Of a stretch of 38,134 bases of DNA, positions 7,458 to 15,599 are shown piece by piece. Below the pieces are notes generated by a model. The model did no database searches, was not told the origin of the DNA, and saw only the letters and a program-made list of their open reading frames with translations. This stretch comes from an uncultured Pelagibacteraceae bacterium (GTDB lineage: Bacteria; Pseudomonadota; Alphaproteobacteria; Pelagibacterales; Pelagibacteraceae): the NCBI GenBank assembly GCA_902617825.1, contig CACMYE010000009.1, positions 1-38,134 on the forward strand, in the 5' to 3' direction. The position numbers were made by a program, and so were the translations under genes. The first letter of the stretch is position 1; each line of letters starts with the position of its first letter.

Positions 7458-8389
7458 ACTTTTACCTCTCCATCAAAAGGATCATAAGTATCAATTTCTT
7501 GTGGTAACACAGATCTGATTGCTATCTCTTCTGATCCCATTGCAACTAAATCATCCGATTCATAAAGTACTAAAGGTTTTGCTGCCATAGTATCTTTTGC
7601 CATACCTAACGAATCCTTGGTTGCTACAAAATAAGTAAATACACCGTCTAGACCAGTTAGAGAGTCTTTCATTCCTTCCTCAAGACTTGCTCCTTCTCTC
7701 ATTTTTTGTGCTATATAAACCGCTATCAATTCCGAGTCACATTCTGACATAAATCTCATGCCTTTATTTTCCAAAACTCTTCTGTTGTTCCAATAATTTG
7801 TAAGCTGTCCGTTATGAACAACTGATACATCGCTAAAAGGATATCCCCAAAAAGGGTGGGCTGATTTAATATCCACGCCAGACTCAGTCGCCATTCTTGC
7901 ATGACCTATAGCGTGTGTTCCAACAAGTTTATCTAAACTATATCTGTCACACACCATTTTTGCGTTCCCTAGATCTTTGATTACCTCTAAAGATTTTCCC
8001 ATAGATAATATTTCTACTCCAGGAATACTTTCAATTCTTTGAGAAAAATCTAATAAATCTTTAGTTTCATAATCAACTTCATATCTTAATGAGTAGGGAA
8101 GAGTTCTTTCCTCTTTGATAATTTTTGCGCCCATCTCAGATAGAGTTTGATCAACGATTTTTTTTCTTTCATCGTAGACCGAAACATCTTCCATAACTGA
8201 AGAACTACCTTCTCCAACATTTTCTCCAACTTTAAAACGCATAATAAAATTTTTACCATCAGTATCTCCGTATAAAGCATAACCCGTTGAATCTTCACCT
8301 CTATGTTTTAATGCTTGAAGCATGCCTTGAAGTTCACTTCCAACATTTGAAGACTTACCTCTATGAATTAAACCTGCGATACCACACAT
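7445..8389 (-). CDS. mgsA: N-methylglutamate synthase subunit A (class II glutamine amidotransferase, GlxB type)
   Basis: A 314-residue Ntn-type amidotransferase. The chain starts MCGIAGLIHRG, so Cys2 would become the N-terminal nucleophile after Met removal. LKHRGEDSTGYALY, GHARMATESGVD, HPFWGYPFSDVSVVHNGQLTNYW and ECDSELIAVYIA are the expected substrate loops of the PurF/GltB/GlmS superfamily. It would release ammonia or methylamine from a gamma-glutamyl amide for the MgsC barrel. An AGAAGGG ribosome site precedes the ATG. It lies 27 bases after a glutamine synthetase-like gene, so a gamma-glutamyl amide could be made and consumed by neighbouring products. Confidence 0.87.
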   Translation of the reverse strand: MCGIAGLIHRGKSSNVGSELQGMLQALKHRGEDSTGYALYGDTDGKNFIMRFKVGENVGEGSSSVMEDVSVYDERKKIVDQTLSEMGAKIIKEERTLPYSLRYEVDYETKDLLDFSQRIESIPGVEILSMGKSLEVIKDLGNAKMVCDRYSLDKLVGTHAIGHARMATESGVDIKSAHPFWGYPFSDVSVVHNGQLTNYWNNRRVLENKGMRFMSECDSELIAVYIAQKMREGASLEEGMKDSLTGLDGVFTYFVATKDSLGMAKDTMAAKPLVLYESDDLVAMGSEEIAIRSVLPQEIDTYDPFDGEVKVWQI

Positions 8390-8416
8390 ATTTTTACCCT
8401 TCTTTTATTTAAAGAC

Positions 8417-9886
8417 CTATGGAAGACAATCAAGATAAGTATCCAGATCCCATTGAGTTGTTGCACCTAAAAATCTTTCCCATTCATCATTTTTGTACCA
8501 ATGGAAAATTTTATACATTTCATCAGGCATAGCAGATTGTATAACTTTATCTTCTGCTAATCTGTCCAAAGCTTCACCCAAACTTAAAGGTAATTTTTTG
8601 ACATTCTTTCCGGCTTTTTGAGCCTCATAAATATTTCTAGACTCAGGCTTACCTGGATCAATGTTGTTTGTTAATCCATCATCAAACGCTTTTAATAATG
8701 ATGCTCCCATTAAATAAGGATTGTGCATTGAGTCTACCGAACGGTATTCAAATCTACCAGGAGCAGACACTCTTAAACCACAAGTTCTGTTTTGATAACC
8801 CCAGTCAGCATAAACAGGAGCCCAGAAACCTTGATCCCATAATCTTCTATAAGAATTAACTGTAGATGATCCAATAGCAGTTAAAGCAGGAAGGTGTTTC
8901 ATAACACCGCCAATAGATTTTAATCCAATCTTACCTGGTAACTGAACATCTTTAGTATCTGGCATGAATGTATTTGTTCCACCTTCAACATAACTAAACA
9001 CTTCATCCATTCCAGGAAGAGATTTATGACCCAATTTGTTTACTTTGTCTTTTCCGCCTGTCCATAAAGACATATTGGTATGACATCCACTTGCAGAAAC
9101 ACCCATAAAAGGTTTTGTCATAAAGCAAGCAATTAAATTAAACTCTCTAGCAACTTGTGCACAAATTTGTCTGTAAGTTGATAATCTGTCTGCATTTCTT
9201 AAAACATCATCAAACATCCAGTTTAATTCTAACTGACCTGGAGCATCTTCATGGTCTCCTTGAATCATATCAAAACCCATAGCTCTTGCGTATTCCATTA
9301 CTCTCATAAACACTGGTCTTAATGACTCGAATTGGTCAATATGATAACAATATGGTTTCGAGAAGCCCTTACCAGTAGGAGTTCCATCCTCATTTCTTGT
9401 TAACCACATCATCTCAGGCTCTGTTCCAACTCTTAACTGATAACCATGCTTTTTCTTAAATTCCTTAGCTATAATTCTTAAATTACCTCGACAATCAGAA
9501 GTTAGATGACCACCTGGATTTTCTCTCTCTTCTCTATTTCTAAAACAAGTTACAAAAACTCTAGCAACTTTTTTATCCCAAGGTAACTGGCAAAAAGTTT
9601 CAGGATCTGGGATACCTACAAGCTCTTTTGCTTCTGGTCCATAACCAATGTAATTATTATGACGATCTAAGAATAGGTTTGCAGTTGCACCATAAACTAA
9701 TTGAAAACCTTTTTCGCATGTTCTTTCCCAATGATCTGCAGGTATTCCTTTACCTACAACTCTTCCAGTTACAGATATGAACTGAAAAAAAATATAATCA
9801 ATTTTAAGTTCATTAATTTTTGCTCTAACTTGTTTTACTAGCTTAGATCTTCCAGGTTGGTTAACGTGTTTTTCTAGATCAGTCAT
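8417..9886 (-). CDS. Glutamine synthetase-family protein (GlnT/GS III-like), substrate unknown
   Basis: A 489-residue second glutamine synthetase homologue, clearly divergent from the 441-residue one at 1440-2765. It keeps RVGTEPEMMWL (metal-binding Glu), GDHEDAPGQLELNW, SASGCHTNMSLW (histidine loop), STVNSYRRLWD and RFEYRSVDSMHNPYL (ATP/Glu binding), with about 45 extra residues, partly an inserted segment near 280-315. It is directly upstream of mgsABC with a good AAGGGG ribosome site. It probably ligates ammonia or an amine to glutamate. Position next to mgs could mean that it, rather than the other copy, feeds the synthase; resemblance to GmaS is weaker, so the amine is left open. Confidence 0.8.
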   Translation of the reverse strand: MTDLEKHVNQPGRSKLVKQVRAKINELKIDYIFFQFISVTGRVVGKGIPADHWERTCEKGFQLVYGATANLFLDRHNNYIGYGPEAKELVGIPDPETFCQLPWDKKVARVFVTCFRNREERENPGGHLTSDCRGNLRIIAKEFKKKHGYQLRVGTEPEMMWLTRNEDGTPTGKGFSKPYCYHIDQFESLRPVFMRVMEYARAMGFDMIQGDHEDAPGQLELNWMFDDVLRNADRLSTYRQICAQVAREFNLIACFMTKPFMGVSASGCHTNMSLWTGGKDKVNKLGHKSLPGMDEVFSYVEGGTNTFMPDTKDVQLPGKIGLKSIGGVMKHLPALTAIGSSTVNSYRRLWDQGFWAPVYADWGYQNRTCGLRVSAPGRFEYRSVDSMHNPYLMGASLLKAFDDGLTNNIDPGKPESRNIYEAQKAGKNVKKLPLSLGEALDRLAEDKVIQSAMPDEMYKIFHWYKNDEWERFLGATTQWDLDTYLDCLP

Positions 9887-9956
9887 TTTTCCCCTTAATG
9901 AATTATAAATTTTATAAAGCGTAGCTGAAAAATTTATTTGTGTCTAGGCTTGAAGT

Positions 9957-11282
9957 TTAACTCCAAGGGAACGGACTGTTCGAAGTAGGGTGAAGTTCAC
10001 CTTTCTCGTAACGGTTGAATCTAAACGGTTTTAATAAATCACTTTCAGTACCCAGAATTTCTTTTGCAACAAGCTCACCTACACCAATCATTTTATATCC
10101 GTGATTTGCATCAGCGATCATATAAACATTTTCTAAAAATCTATCAAAGATCGGAAACGAGTCTGGTGTCATGCATCCAAGTCCTCCCGATGGTCCTTTT
10201 CTATATAAGCCAGATTTTCCCTCAAATCTTTTTTGACAATGTGCTAGAGCTGAACACCACATATCATTAAATGCTTCAGTTGTTTGGTATTCAGGTGACT
10301 CCACACCGTATGGATCAACATTAACTTGATCAAAATGTTTATCTACTATGTAAGGAGATGTACCGCCCTGAACACCCAGTCCTTCAATGTCTGGCTTGTA
10401 ATATATTCCCCAAATTTTATCAGTAATTAATTTTTTCGTTGAATCAGAATATAATGGAGCAGTTGAGTCGACATGAATTACAGGAGGTTGTTTACCATTA
10501 TTCATTTTTAAAAAATCTGGCTTAACGCCCAGAACACCTTCTTGCAGCATCCAGTATTTCCACATATCAGTTGTATGTAATTTACCATCTTTACCTTTTA
10601 TATTTGCAGTCTTTGGAAGTTCTAACATATTCCAGAAATCTCTTACCCAAGGACCTGCACCAACAACTACTTGTTCGCATTCAATAGTACCTTTATTGGT
10701 TTCTACACCAGTTACAGCTTTACTATTACTTCCTCTTTTAAATCCAGTTACTTTAACTTCTTTAAATACGTTCACACCATTTGATGTTGATTTTTTTTCG
10801 AGTGCTTTTATAGAATCTACATTAAAGGCATACCCACCTTTTTTTTCATGCAAAACAGAAGTAATACCTTTTGCTTGCCAATCATCAAACATATCTCTCA
10901 TATAATTAGTACAATCTTTTTCACCTTCTATAAATTCTGAATCATAACCAATTGCTTTTTGCTGCTCATAAATCGAAGCTACGTCTTCATGCATAACTTC
11001 AGGCGAAATTTGTAAATATCCAACCGCATTATATTTGAAAGCATCGGGATCACTTTCCCATACAGAAACTGAATGTGCCATTAATTCTCTCATTGCTGGC
11101 TGAAAATAATTATTTCTAACAACACCACATGCAATACCACTTGCACCTGCAGCAGTATCTTTTTTTTCTAGAACAACTATGTCTCCAGGATTTTTATATG
11201 TTTCAGATAATTTCCATGCGGTACTTAAACCGTGTATTCCACCACCTATAATGACTACTTTTGCTTTTGTGGGTAATGACAT
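9957..11282 (-). CDS. FAD-dependent oxidoreductase, DAO/sarcosine oxidase family
   Basis: A 441-residue flavoprotein with an N-terminal dinucleotide fold, VVIIGGGIHGLSTAWKL (GxGxxG at about 13-18), then LEKKDTAAGASGIACGVVRNNY, as in D-amino-acid/sarcosine/dimethylglycine oxidising enzymes, VVVGAGPWVRDFW in the middle and a C-terminal FAD-closing segment SGGLGCMTPDSFPIFDR..DANHGYKMIGVGELVA. No signal peptide or THF-binding domain is present. The family oxidises C-N bonds of secondary or tertiary amines and amino acids. It lies between the regulator/tdm pair and the GS-like/mgs genes, all on the same strand, which suggests an N-methyl amine substrate. It has its own 102-base upstream region and may be transcribed separately from tdm. 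Confidence 0.8.
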   Translation of the reverse strand: MSLPTKAKVVIIGGGIHGLSTAWKLSETYKNPGDIVVLEKKDTAAGASGIACGVVRNNYFQPAMRELMAHSVSVWESDPDAFKYNAVGYLQISPEVMHEDVASIYEQQKAIGYDSEFIEGEKDCTNYMRDMFDDWQAKGITSVLHEKKGGYAFNVDSIKALEKKSTSNGVNVFKEVKVTGFKRGSNSKAVTGVETNKGTIECEQVVVGAGPWVRDFWNMLELPKTANIKGKDGKLHTTDMWKYWMLQEGVLGVKPDFLKMNNGKQPPVIHVDSTAPLYSDSTKKLITDKIWGIYYKPDIEGLGVQGGTSPYIVDKHFDQVNVDPYGVESPEYQTTEAFNDMWCSALAHCQKRFEGKSGLYRKGPSGGLGCMTPDSFPIFDRFLENVYMIADANHGYKMIGVGELVAKEILGTESDLLKPFRFNRYEKGELHPTSNSPFPWS

Positions 11283-11336
11283 TCTGAAACCTTAATTTTT
11301 ACAAAGTAGAATTAATATAATTATTTTTAGAACTAA

Positions 11337-11363
11337 AAAGTATATATATAAAATATACACTTT
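11337..11363 (-). terminator. Possible AT-rich terminator after the tdm/regulator transcript
   Basis: On the minus strand AAAGTGTATAT pairs with ATATATACTTT (one G-T wobble) around a five-base loop and is followed by TTTAG. It lies about 20 bases beyond the stop of the MarR-like gene. The all-AT stem makes it uncertain in a genome this AT-rich. Confidence 0.4.
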
Positions 11364-11384
11364 AAACTTAACTGAAATATGTGC

Positions 11385-11735
11385 TTAATAGCTTATATTT
11401 TTAAGAGTAGTTAAATATTCATTGAACTCTTTGATAAAAGAATCACTTGGCTTAATATTTTTAATTCTTTGATCTCTTGAAGTTTTTTCTAATAAGAAGA
11501 ATCCTTTTTCACAAGCTTCATTAATGATTAAAGCCGATTTTGGTCTCGATGTTTTGAATAGTTTAGTTTTTAGTTGTTCAACAGATAATTTTTTATTTTC
11601 TTTGTAGGCAGACATTACTAATAACATCATATGATAATGAGAAGGTGATTTTCTAAAAAAATAGTTACTTGAGGTATGAGATTGTCTCATTTGATCTTCC
11701 CAGAAATTTAATAGAGTTTTTTTGTCTTTTGGCAT
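11385..11735 (-). CDS. Small MarR-like winged-helix transcriptional regulator (putative)
   Basis: A 116-residue protein. Residues about 50-80 (LSVEQLKTKLFKTSRPKSAL and onward) read as a helix-turn-helix, followed by a wing containing EKTSRDQRIKNIKPSDSF, which resembles the D-x-R wing and following helix of MarR proteins. The N-terminal MLLVMSAYKENKK would be the helix before the HTH. It is shorter than typical MarR proteins (about 140-150). It begins five bases after the tdm stop, so it is co-expressed with tdm and may control the methylamine genes or the divergent tmoX promoter. The fold call rests on pattern only. Confidence 0.55.
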   Translation of the reverse strand: MPKDKKTLLNFWEDQMRQSHTSSNYFFRKSPSHYHMMLLVMSAYKENKKLSVEQLKTKLFKTSRPKSALIINEACEKGFFLLEKTSRDQRIKNIKPSDSFIKEFNEYLTTLKNISY

Positions 11736-11740
11736 TTAAT

Positions 11741-14080
11741 TTATGATCTTACTCTAGACTTAGTTGGGTCATAAAAAGGAAAGGTAACTACTTTGGCAGT
11801 TATTCTTTTTTGATGACCATCAATTTTACCAACTTCAACCTCAGTCCCAATCTCTGAATACTGCATATCAATTCTACACAATGCTATATTTTTATTTAAA
11901 GTTGAGGATAAACATCCACTTGTAACCACACCTATCTGAGATCTTCCGATATGAACACAGTCACCATGACCCGCAATTTCTTTGCCTGCTAATTCTAACC
12001 CAACAAGTTTTTTTTGAGGATTATTTTTTCTTTTTATTAATTCTTCTCTACCAATAAAATCCTCTTCTTTAGTTTTCAATGGAACAGCAAAACCAATACC
12101 TGCCTCAAAAGGATCTTGTTGACCGTCAAACTCATTACCAAATAAAATTAATCCTGCTTCAATTCTAAGTTTATCTAGAGCTCCAAATCCTGCAGGAATC
12201 AAACCATCTTCTTTTCCTGCTTCCATTAATTTATCCCAGACTTCAGAAGCATGTTTAGGGTGACACCAAATTTCATAACCTAACTCACCAGTATAACCAG
12301 TTCTAGAAACAATCAATGGTATTCCTTGTAACTCTTCTATCCTACAAATGCTAAATCTAAACCAACCAAGCTCATCTATAGAAGGTTGGGTAGGAGGCGT
12401 AAAAATTATCTTTTTTAAAATTTCTCTACTTTTTGGACCTTGTAATGAAACATTACTTATTTGGTCTGTTGAATTTTTTATATTTGCATTGAAATTTTTC
12501 TTTTTTGCAATTTCTTTTAACCATTCACCTCCATATTCATCTCCACAAATCCATCTAAAACCAGTCTCACTTAATCTTAAAAGAGTACCATCGTCAAACA
12601 TCATTCCATTTTCGTAGCACATTGCAGAATATACAACTTGACCTACCGATAATTTTTTAATGTTTCTTGTAAGTGTATAATTTAATAATTCTTCAGCATC
12701 AGGACCAATAATTTCGAATTTTCTTAATGAAGATAAATCAATTAAAACTGCATCATTTCTACAAGCGTTGTACTCATTAACAAGACCATGTTTTGTGTAA
12801 TCATTTGGAAGCCAAAAACCTCTAGCATCTATAAAGTTTCTTGTTAGTTTTGAGGTTCTCTCATAAAAACCAGAATTTCTAGTAAGTTTTTTCTCAGAGT
12901 CTGTTTTCATCCTGAATGCAAATGATTTAGTAAATTCTTTTTTCTTGTCATATGTTCTAACAAAAATATTAGTTGGATTCCATGAATTACAAGGATCTAT
13001 ATCACTTGGACATGCTGTAGTTCCAATAGTTAAATCTTTTAAGGCTCTAAACATGACATAATCACCAGGACGCGAATATGATTCATCTGAGACAACAGAG
13101 TTTAATCCACCCTCAGAAGTATTAAAAAATAAATTAATAGCGTGCCAACCTTTTTGCTTCTGAAGACCGTACTTAGACATACTTTCTGACAAATTATCAG
13201 AGCAATTTGCATGGCCAAAATAACCAGCATCTTCATAGTACTTTGAAGTACAGGCAAGATTAAAAGTGTCGTGTTTACCAACGGTATCTCTAATTACTTC
13301 TACCAAAGGTTCGTGATCAGTATCATAAAATTTAGAAAATAATCCTGGTCCTGGAAATGTATTTCCCATGAAAGTTCTTGTTGTTTGCCAATCCAACCCT
13401 TTCTCAATTCCTTTTTCTAGTTTCCTTGTGTCAAATGCTACAAAGTCTGAACATTGTCTTCCAGTAGGACTTATTACCTGGATGTAATCACCTTCTTTAA
13501 CTTCATAAGATATACTACTTGCTTTATTTATATTTTCCTCGTGCGAAGGTTCAAAGACAGGGTTTGGAATAACATTTAATTCTTTATCATCAATAATATT
13601 TGCTCTTTTAATATAAATAATTAAATCTGTAGGTGGATTTTGCTTTGTAACATCCATGTCTTGTCCAGGAGCTGCAAATATTGCAAAACATTTATCTTTA
13701 GACTTTAATTTAATTTTTTCGTCAATTTGACTATCAATATCAAATACGATTGAGGATTTTGAATTTGCAATATTTAAATTTAGTTTTTTAAGTTGATAAT
13801 TGGTTGCTAATATATTTTCATCTTTTTTACTTAAGATTTCTTTAATAAAATTTTTATTGTTGTTACTTTTAAGATTTAAAATACCTACATCTGATTTTCC
13901 GTCTTTATTGAAACAGATAATTTCACAAATTTGATTACCTTCGTTATTGATTATCTCTATCTCATCGTCAGGGAAAATATTAAAAGCAGTAAGACCACCA
14001 CCATTTACAACATGTCTTTCAACCCCTGGTGGTAAAATATTTAGTCCTGGATATTTTATTTCTTTACTAGTTCCTAACAT
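11741..14080 (-). CDS. tdm: Trimethylamine N-oxide demethylase (DUF1989 + GcvT fusion)
   Basis: A 779-residue two-domain protein. Residues about 1-385 carry DUF1989, with cysteines C277 (FNLACTS), C293 (GHANCSDN) and C357 (TTACPSD) as likely zinc ligands. Residues about 400-779 are a folate-binding aminomethyltransferase (GcvT) domain, with DLSSLRKFEIIGPDAEELLN, ICGDEYGGEWL, VSRTGYTGELGYEIWCHP and FGALDKLRIEAGLILFGNEFD. This architecture and size match Tdm characterised in Methylocella, which converts TMAO to dimethylamine and formaldehyde, with the one-carbon unit passed to THF. It diverges from tmoX (TMAO uptake) across a 112-base promoter region, strong context support. A DUF1989-GcvT paralogue with another methylated substrate is the alternative. 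Confidence 0.88.
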   Translation of the reverse strand: MLGTSKEIKYPGLNILPPGVERHVVNGGGLTAFNIFPDDEIEIINNEGNQICEIICFNKDGKSDVGILNLKSNNNKNFIKEILSKKDENILATNYQLKKLNLNIANSKSSIVFDIDSQIDEKIKLKSKDKCFAIFAAPGQDMDVTKQNPPTDLIIYIKRANIIDDKELNVIPNPVFEPSHEENINKASSISYEVKEGDYIQVISPTGRQCSDFVAFDTRKLEKGIEKGLDWQTTRTFMGNTFPGPGLFSKFYDTDHEPLVEVIRDTVGKHDTFNLACTSKYYEDAGYFGHANCSDNLSESMSKYGLQKQKGWHAINLFFNTSEGGLNSVVSDESYSRPGDYVMFRALKDLTIGTTACPSDIDPCNSWNPTNIFVRTYDKKKEFTKSFAFRMKTDSEKKLTRNSGFYERTSKLTRNFIDARGFWLPNDYTKHGLVNEYNACRNDAVLIDLSSLRKFEIIGPDAEELLNYTLTRNIKKLSVGQVVYSAMCYENGMMFDDGTLLRLSETGFRWICGDEYGGEWLKEIAKKKNFNANIKNSTDQISNVSLQGPKSREILKKIIFTPPTQPSIDELGWFRFSICRIEELQGIPLIVSRTGYTGELGYEIWCHPKHASEVWDKLMEAGKEDGLIPAGFGALDKLRIEAGLILFGNEFDGQQDPFEAGIGFAVPLKTKEEDFIGREELIKRKNNPQKKLVGLELAGKEIAGHGDCVHIGRSQIGVVTSGCLSSTLNKNIALCRIDMQYSEIGTEVEVGKIDGHQKRITAKVVTFPFYDPTKSRVRS

Positions 14081-14114
14081 CTTTAATGTTTTATTATAAT
14101 TTTATTGTGACCAT

Positions 14115-14143
14115 ATTATACTGAAAACGAGTTGACTATACCT
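14115..14143 (-). promoter_or_regulatory. Candidate promoter for tdm
   Basis: On the minus strand a perfect TATAAT lies at 14120-14115, about 34 bases before the tdm ATG. The position 17 bases upstream (AGGTAT) is a poor -35, so activation by a regulator or an extended element would be needed. It overlaps the tmoX promoter candidate, which would couple the two divergent units. Confidence 0.35.
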
Positions 14144-14160
14144 TTAAATCGGAACATACT
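14132..14160 (+). promoter_or_regulatory. Candidate sigma-70 promoter for tmoX
   Basis: TTGACT (14132-14137) and CATACT (14155-14160) are 17 bases apart, about 32 bases before the tmoX ATG. A GAGGGG ribosome site is at about 14182-14187. The spacing is ideal; the -10 matches four of six positions. Confidence 0.4.
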
Positions 14161-14192
14161 TTGACATTAATATTAATAATCGAGGGGAAAAA

Positions 14193-15140
14193 ATGAAAAA
14201 AATAATATCATTATTATCTGCTCTTATAATTTCTGTAGTTAGTTTTGCAGGAATTTCTAATGCTGCAGATAGCAAAAAACCCATCGTAATCCCAACTCAT
14301 AACTGGTCAAGTCAAATTGTAATGGCTTATGTTATTGGTGGAATTTTCGAAAGTATGGGTAACAATGTTAAATATGTAAATGCTGACTCTCAAGCAGTTT
14401 ATGAGTCAATTAGAATTGGTGACGTAACTATATCTCACGAGGTATGGGAGTCCGCATTTGGTAAATCATTTACAACTGCTTTAGATAAAGGTGGTTTAAT
14501 TGATATGGGTGATCATGAAGCAAGAACACTTGAAGATATGGGATACCCAAACTGGGTTACAGACAAAGGATTATGTCCTGGTTTACCAGACTGGACTGCT
14601 TTAAAAAATCCTGACTGTGCTAAAAACTTTACAACACCTGACTCTCCAAATGGAAAAGGAAGAATGTTGGAAGGTCCACAAACTTGGCATGGTGATTTAA
14701 TTCCACAAAGGGTTGATGCTTTAGGTTTAGGAGATCTTTGGTGGGTTAAATTTGCTGGAAGTGCAGATGCGCTTTGGGCTGAATTAGCAGCTGCTGAAAA
14801 AGAAGGAAGAGGAACAATAATTTTCAATTGGACACCAAACTTTACAGATGGTGCTGGTTTTACATTTATTGACTTCCCTCCATATACTGCGGGTTGCAGA
14901 CCAGAAGATGGTGGAGATGGAAAATGTGGTTCTCCAGATGGTTATCTGAAAAAAGCAGCACATGAGGATTTTCCAAAAACTCATCCAAATGCAGCTAAAG
15001 TATTCAAAAAAATGTCATTTTCTACAAGTCAAATTGGAGCAATGGCAGCTTTAGTTGACATGGATAAGATGACTCATGAAGATGCAGCTAAAAAATGGTT
15101 AGCTGATAACAAGTCAGTTTGGCAAGCTTTTACTAAATAA
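14193..15140 (+). CDS. tmoX: TMAO ABC transporter, periplasmic substrate-binding protein
   Basis: A 315-residue precursor with a signal peptide (MKKIISLLSALIISVVSFAG, cleavage expected after ISNAA, residues 21-25) and an OpuAC-type quaternary-amine-binding fold. Many tryptophans (W38, W85, W121, W134, W165, W183/W184, W195, W213) could build the aromatic cage for a trimethylated ammonium or N-oxide group. It captures its ligand in the periplasm and delivers it to TmoV/TmoW. Divergence from tdm supports TMAO as ligand; glycine betaine, choline or carnitine are family alternatives. It has a strong GAGGGG ribosome site and a hairpin directly after its stop, as expected if the binding protein is made in excess over the membrane subunits. 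Confidence 0.87.
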   Translation: MKKIISLLSALIISVVSFAGISNAADSKKPIVIPTHNWSSQIVMAYVIGGIFESMGNNVKYVNADSQAVYESIRIGDVTISHEVWESAFGKSFTTALDKGGLIDMGDHEARTLEDMGYPNWVTDKGLCPGLPDWTALKNPDCAKNFTTPDSPNGKGRMLEGPQTWHGDLIPQRVDALGLGDLWWVKFAGSADALWAELAAAEKEGRGTIIFNWTPNFTDGAGFTFIDFPPYTAGCRPEDGGDGKCGSPDGYLKKAAHEDFPKTHPNAAKVFKKMSFSTSQIGAMAALVDMDKMTHEDAAKKWLADNKSVWQAFTK

Positions 15141-15160
15141 GGATAAAAGTTTAAATTTTA

Positions 15161-15196
15161 AATCTCCCCCAACATTGTTGGGGGGGATTTTTTTTT
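15161..15196 (+). terminator. Strong hairpin after tmoX: terminator or attenuator
   Basis: AATCTCCCCCAAC (15161-15173) pairs with GTTGGGGGGGATT (15177-15189) around a three-base loop, with one T-G wobble, and is followed by a run of T to 15196. It sits 20 bases beyond the tmoX stop and 20 before the MORN gene. It would end most tmoX transcripts, with read-through needed for tmoW and tmoV unless a separate promoter exists. Confidence 0.88.
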
Positions 15197-15215
15197 AAAT
15201 AATTTTGTGTAAAAT

Positions 15216-15599
15216 ATGTTTATGAAAAGATCTATTCTTGTTTTTCTTTTAAGCTTTCTAGTTTGCTCATCAGTCTTTGCGCGAAGCACTGGATGTAAAG
15301 AGGGAAATTGTGAAAACGGATATGGAAAATGGGTTTATACAGACAAAACTACTTATGAAGGTGAGTGGGTTGAAACAAAGAAACAAGGTCAGGGAGTAGA
15401 AACTTGGCCGAATGGATATATTTATAAAGGTGAATTTAAAAATAGTGTATGGAGTGGACAGGGTCTTTTAATATTCCCTGATGGTTCTACTTATGATGGA
15501 GAGTGGGCTAATGGTTTTATGAATGGCAATGGAACCTTTACCTGGGCAGATGGAAAACAAAAATCAGGAATTTGGAAAAATGGAGAACTTCAGGAATAA
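15216..15599 (+). CDS. Exported MORN-repeat protein
   Basis: A 127-residue protein with a signal peptide (hydrophobic 5-20, likely cleavage after SVFA22) and tandem MORN repeats: YEGEW..GQGVETWPNG (47-67), YKGEF..GQGLLIFPDG (70-90) and YDGEW..GNGTFTWADG (93-113), plus a partial fourth. One Cys pair, C27 and C32, precedes the repeats. MORN repeats form beta-hairpin strips and often mediate membrane or protein contacts; no enzymatic role is implied. It lies between tmoX and tmoW and overlaps the next gene by one base. The start could be the ATG at 15216 or the one two codons later. Confidence 0.85.
   Translation: MFMKRSILVFLLSFLVCSSVFARSTGCKEGNCENGYGKWVYTDKTTYEGEWVETKKQGQGVETWPNGYIYKGEFKNSVWSGQGLLIFPDGSTYDGEWANGFMNGNGTFTWADGKQKSGIWKNGELQE

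Noticed and set aside
5182..8389. mgsABC/glxBCD as an ordinary assimilatory glutamate synthase
   Set aside because: The three subunits lack the GltD-type NADPH subunit and are split as in GlxBCD/MgsABC, and the neighbours are methylamine genes.
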